NCBI RefSeq assembly: GCF_044372965.1
Contig: NZ_JBILQX010000186.1
Coordinates: 1-6,959 of the forward strand
DNA from: Elstera sp044372965
GTDB taxonomy: Bacteria > Pseudomonadota > Alphaproteobacteria > Elsterales > Elsteraceae
Direction: 5' to 3'
DNA: 6,959 bases
Both the position numbers and the translations under genes were made by a program. The notes beneath the pieces were generated by a model. It ran no database searches. It was not told the DNA's origin and saw only the letters and a list, made by a program, of their open reading frames with translations. Shown one piece after another: positions 5,237 to 6,959 of the stretch; the stretch's first letter is position 1, and every line of letters begins with the position of its first letter.

Positions 5237-6745
5237 ATGATCAACCTAAATAATATTCTTCATTTCGGGGAAGATAGTGCCAACGTGACCGCGTTGAACC
5301 GGTCGCTGGCGGTCATCGAGTTTGCGTTGGATGGATCTATCCTGACCGCGAATAGTAATTTCTTAACGCTTATGGGCTATGCGCTCGACGAGGTTCGGGG
5401 GCAGAACCATCGGATGTTTGTCGATAAGGATGAGGCCTCAAGCCCCGCTTACGCACAGTTCTGGAGCAACCTGCGCGCGGGGAAATTCCAGTCCGCCGAG
5501 TATATGCGGCTTGGGAAAGGTGGGGGGGAGATATGGATCCAAGCCACCTATAACCCCATTCTGGATCGGCACGGCCAGCCTGTAAAAGTCATTAAATTCG
5601 CCACCGATATCTCTCAGCAGAAACTTCGTTTGGCTGACTATCACGGGCAGATCGCAGCAATCGGCAAAGCTCAAGCTGTGATCGAGTTCGCGCTTGATGG
5701 CACGATTTTGGATGCGAACGATAATTTTCTGACGACAATCGGCTACCAACTGAACGAAATTCGCGGGCAGCACCATCGGATTTTCGTGGAACCTGAATAC
5801 GCCCGCTCGGCCGAGTATCGCGTGTTCTGGTCCAAGCTGCAGAACGGCCAATTTCACGCCGATGAATATTGCCGCCTTGGTAAAGGCGGGAAAAAAGTTT
5901 GGATTCAGGCTTCCTATAACCCCATTTTGGACCCGCGGGGACGACCGTTTAAAGTAGTGAAATATGCAACCGATATCACCCGGCAAGTCCAGCGCCGCCA
6001 AGACGCCGAAAAAAGCAGCGCTGATATCGACGCAAACCTAGCGTGCATTGTTTCCACCGTCGGGGGTATCCAACTGCAAACAACGAATGTTGCCGGTGCC
6101 ACCACGCAAACATCAGCCAGCGTGCAGACCGTGGCCGCCAGCGCCGAAGAAATGACCCACTCGATTTCGGAAGTCTCGAGCAACGTCTTCCATTCTAAAG
6201 AATCGGCTGATTCGGCGCTGGATCAAATCATCCTTGCTGAAGGCAATGCCGCCCGCCTCAGCACCGCCGCCGGGTCTATGTCCAGCGTCATCGAGTTCAT
6301 TCAACATATTGCGTCGAACATCAACCTCTTAGCCTTGAACGCCACCATCGAATCGGCGCGCGCGGGCGACGCCGGACGCGGCTTTGCCGTAGTCGCAAGC
6401 GAGGTAAAAACACTCGCAAAGCAGGTCGCGGACGCAACCCAGAATATCTCCCAAGAGATTGTTGGGGTGCAGAATATCTCAACGAATGTTGCCGCCGCCC
6501 TTGTGCAAATCCGCTCGGCAATGCAAGAGGTTCAAGGAAGCGTTACCGGCGTTGCCGGGGCGATTGAGCAGCAAACCCAGGTAACGCGCGAAATTTCGTC
6601 GAATATGCAAGGAACTGCTGGCGCGGTCTGCAATATCGAAGACGGAATGCATGGTATCGAGATCGGTATTCACGATATTCTCGTCGCCGTTGAGGCTGCC
6701 AAAACTCTTTCCGCCGCAACACAACGTCTCTACGCCGAACTCTAA
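5237..6745 (+). CDS. Soluble methyl-accepting chemotaxis protein with tandem PAS domains
   Basis: A 502-residue cytoplasmic chemoreceptor with no signal peptide or membrane segment. It has two PAS domains, about residues 25-126 and 147-248, about 63% identical by my ungapped alignment (64 of 102). Both have ANxNFL, GQxHR and the WIQAxYNPILD...ATDI end typical of PAS-PAC units in BdlA/Aer2-like soluble receptors. The MCP signalling domain fills about 250-500, with the conserved hairpin tip INLLALNATIESARAGDAGR (361-380) followed by GFAVVASEVKTLAKQ. This tip docks CheA and CheW. Glu304-Glu305 in ASAEEMTHS is a candidate methylation pair. The C-terminus (QRLYAEL) lacks the CheR/CheB-docking pentapeptide. 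The PAS pair suggests sensing of redox, oxygen or a small ligand inside the cell; haem or FAD binding cannot be judged from what I see. No che genes are adjacent, so it probably serves a chemotaxis array encoded elsewhere. Confidence 0.93.
   Translation: MINLNNILHFGEDSANVTALNRSLAVIEFALDGSILTANSNFLTLMGYALDEVRGQNHRMFVDKDEASSPAYAQFWSNLRAGKFQSAEYMRLGKGGGEIWIQATYNPILDRHGQPVKVIKFATDISQQKLRLADYHGQIAAIGKAQAVIEFALDGTILDANDNFLTTIGYQLNEIRGQHHRIFVEPEYARSAEYRVFWSKLQNGQFHADEYCRLGKGGKKVWIQASYNPILDPRGRPFKVVKYATDITRQVQRRQDAEKSSADIDANLACIVSTVGGIQLQTTNVAGATTQTSASVQTVAASAEEMTHSISEVSSNVFHSKESADSALDQIILAEGNAARLSTAAGSMSSVIEFIQHIASNINLLALNATIESARAGDAGRGFAVVASEVKTLAKQVADATQNISQEIVGVQNISTNVAAALVQIRSAMQEVQGSVTGVAGAIEQQTQVTREISSNMQGTAGAVCNIEDGMHGIEIGIHDILVAVEAAKTLSAATQRLYAEL
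5309..5980 (+). repeat. Tandem PAS-domain duplication inside the chemoreceptor gene
   Basis: The segments 5309-5614 and 5675-5980 each encode 102 residues of PAS domain and align without gaps at about 63% protein identity, separated by a 20-residue linker (QQKLRLADYH...). Both begin AVIEFALDG and close with ATDI. This is an internal duplication at protein level; at DNA level the copies have diverged considerably. Confidence 0.9.
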
Positions 6746-6755
6746 ACCTCTTGAT

Positions 6756-6800
6756 CCGCTAAGTCGCCCTCCCTAGGGGAGCGGCTCTAGCGGGCATTTT
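6756..6800. terminator. Shared hairpin between convergent genes, probable terminator
   Basis: Outer arms CCGCTA (6756-6761) and TAGCGG (6788-6793) enclose an inner stem GCC-CTCCC / GGGAG-(C)-GGC (6766-6773 and 6777-6785) with a TAG loop. TTTT (6797-6800) follows three bases later on the plus strand. It starts 10 bases after the chemoreceptor stop. The stop codon of the minus-strand gene (6789-6787) is inside the right arm. The short T tract makes it a weaker terminator than the other two here. Confidence 0.55.
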
Positions 6801-6959
6801 GCGCCTTATAACCGAACCGCACCCCCCCCCAAGGACGCCCTTTCACCATGATCGGGGCCGCCGCCTCCTTCAGCAGAACGAAGCGCCCACCGCCTAAATC
6901 GCGCCGGTAGGTCTGCAATAAGAACCGATCGCGGTTTTGGCCCGAGGCCAATCCAACCC
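6787..6959 (-). CDS. C-terminal fragment of a putative chemoreceptor/sensor protein
   Basis: The frame is open from the right edge to a TAG at 6789-6787, giving 56 residues, too short at this edge for a full assignment. It includes FLLQTYRRDLGGGRFVLLKE and then APIMVKGRPWGGVRFGYKAQ. From memory, the pattern YRRDxGGGxFxLxK...API.V.GRHWGG.R.AYK ends a class of alphaproteobacterial methyl-accepting chemotaxis proteins and related sensors, where it forms the last strands of a C-terminal sensory domain. Here the usual His of GRHWGG is Pro. It converges on the PAS chemoreceptor, which would make a chemoreceptor pair. The codons for W-G-G lie in a run of nine G on the coding strand (6822-6830). Coding is likely because the frame gives family-like sequence right to the stop. 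Confidence 0.6.
   Translation of the reverse strand, partial: VGLASGQNRDRFLLQTYRRDLGGGRFVLLKEAAAPIMVKGRPWGGVRFGYKAQNAR

Overview
The window looks like ordinary chromosome of a GC-rich alphaproteobacterium, most likely of the Rhodospirillales. The order is inferred from protein style only: the LiuR and isovaleryl-CoA dehydrogenase pair, a phasin of the Phasin_2 type, a SPOR-tailed DD-carboxypeptidase, and chemoreceptors with alphaproteobacterial hairpin sequences. No tRNA, rRNA, CRISPR array, insertion sequence, phage gene or attachment site was seen.

Positions 1-2110, minus strand: a leucine/isovalerate catabolism cluster read in the order liuR (MerR-family regulator), a PaaI-type hotdog thioesterase, then isovaleryl-CoA dehydrogenase, which runs off the left edge a few codons before its stop. 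Two related operator-like palindromes, one in front of liuR and one at the liuR/thioesterase junction, share a 10-base core. They suggest that LiuR controls both itself and the two enzyme genes. The liuR promoter looks leaderless.

Positions 2177-2956, minus strand: a phasin (polyhydroxyalkanoate granule protein) gene ending in a strong intrinsic terminator. It has two in-frame starts, each with its own AAGGA ribosome-binding site, predicting a 242-residue and a 149-residue form. Leucine breakdown yields acetyl-CoA and acetoacetate, which feed polyhydroxybutyrate metabolism, so the neighbourhood makes metabolic sense, although the terminator separates the two transcription units.

Positions 2957-3378: a divergent intergenic region with a 19-base dyad in front of the phasin gene, a 20-base lux-box-shaped dyad, and a sigma70-type promoter for the next gene. 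Positions 3379-4815, plus strand: a D-alanyl-D-alanine carboxypeptidase (PBP5/6 class) with a C-terminal SPOR domain, followed by a textbook terminator.

Positions 4816-5236: an AT-rich intergenic region rich in short dyads and helically phased repeats. Positions 5237-6745, plus strand: a soluble chemoreceptor with two near-duplicate PAS domains and an MCP signalling hairpin. It converges through a shared hairpin on the 3' end of a minus-strand gene (6787-6959), whose C-terminal motif resembles those of alphaproteobacterial chemoreceptor or sensor proteins.

I did not find a clearly new biological system. The most useful leads are the LiuR operator pair, the dual-start phasin, and the regulatory dyads in the two long intergenic regions.
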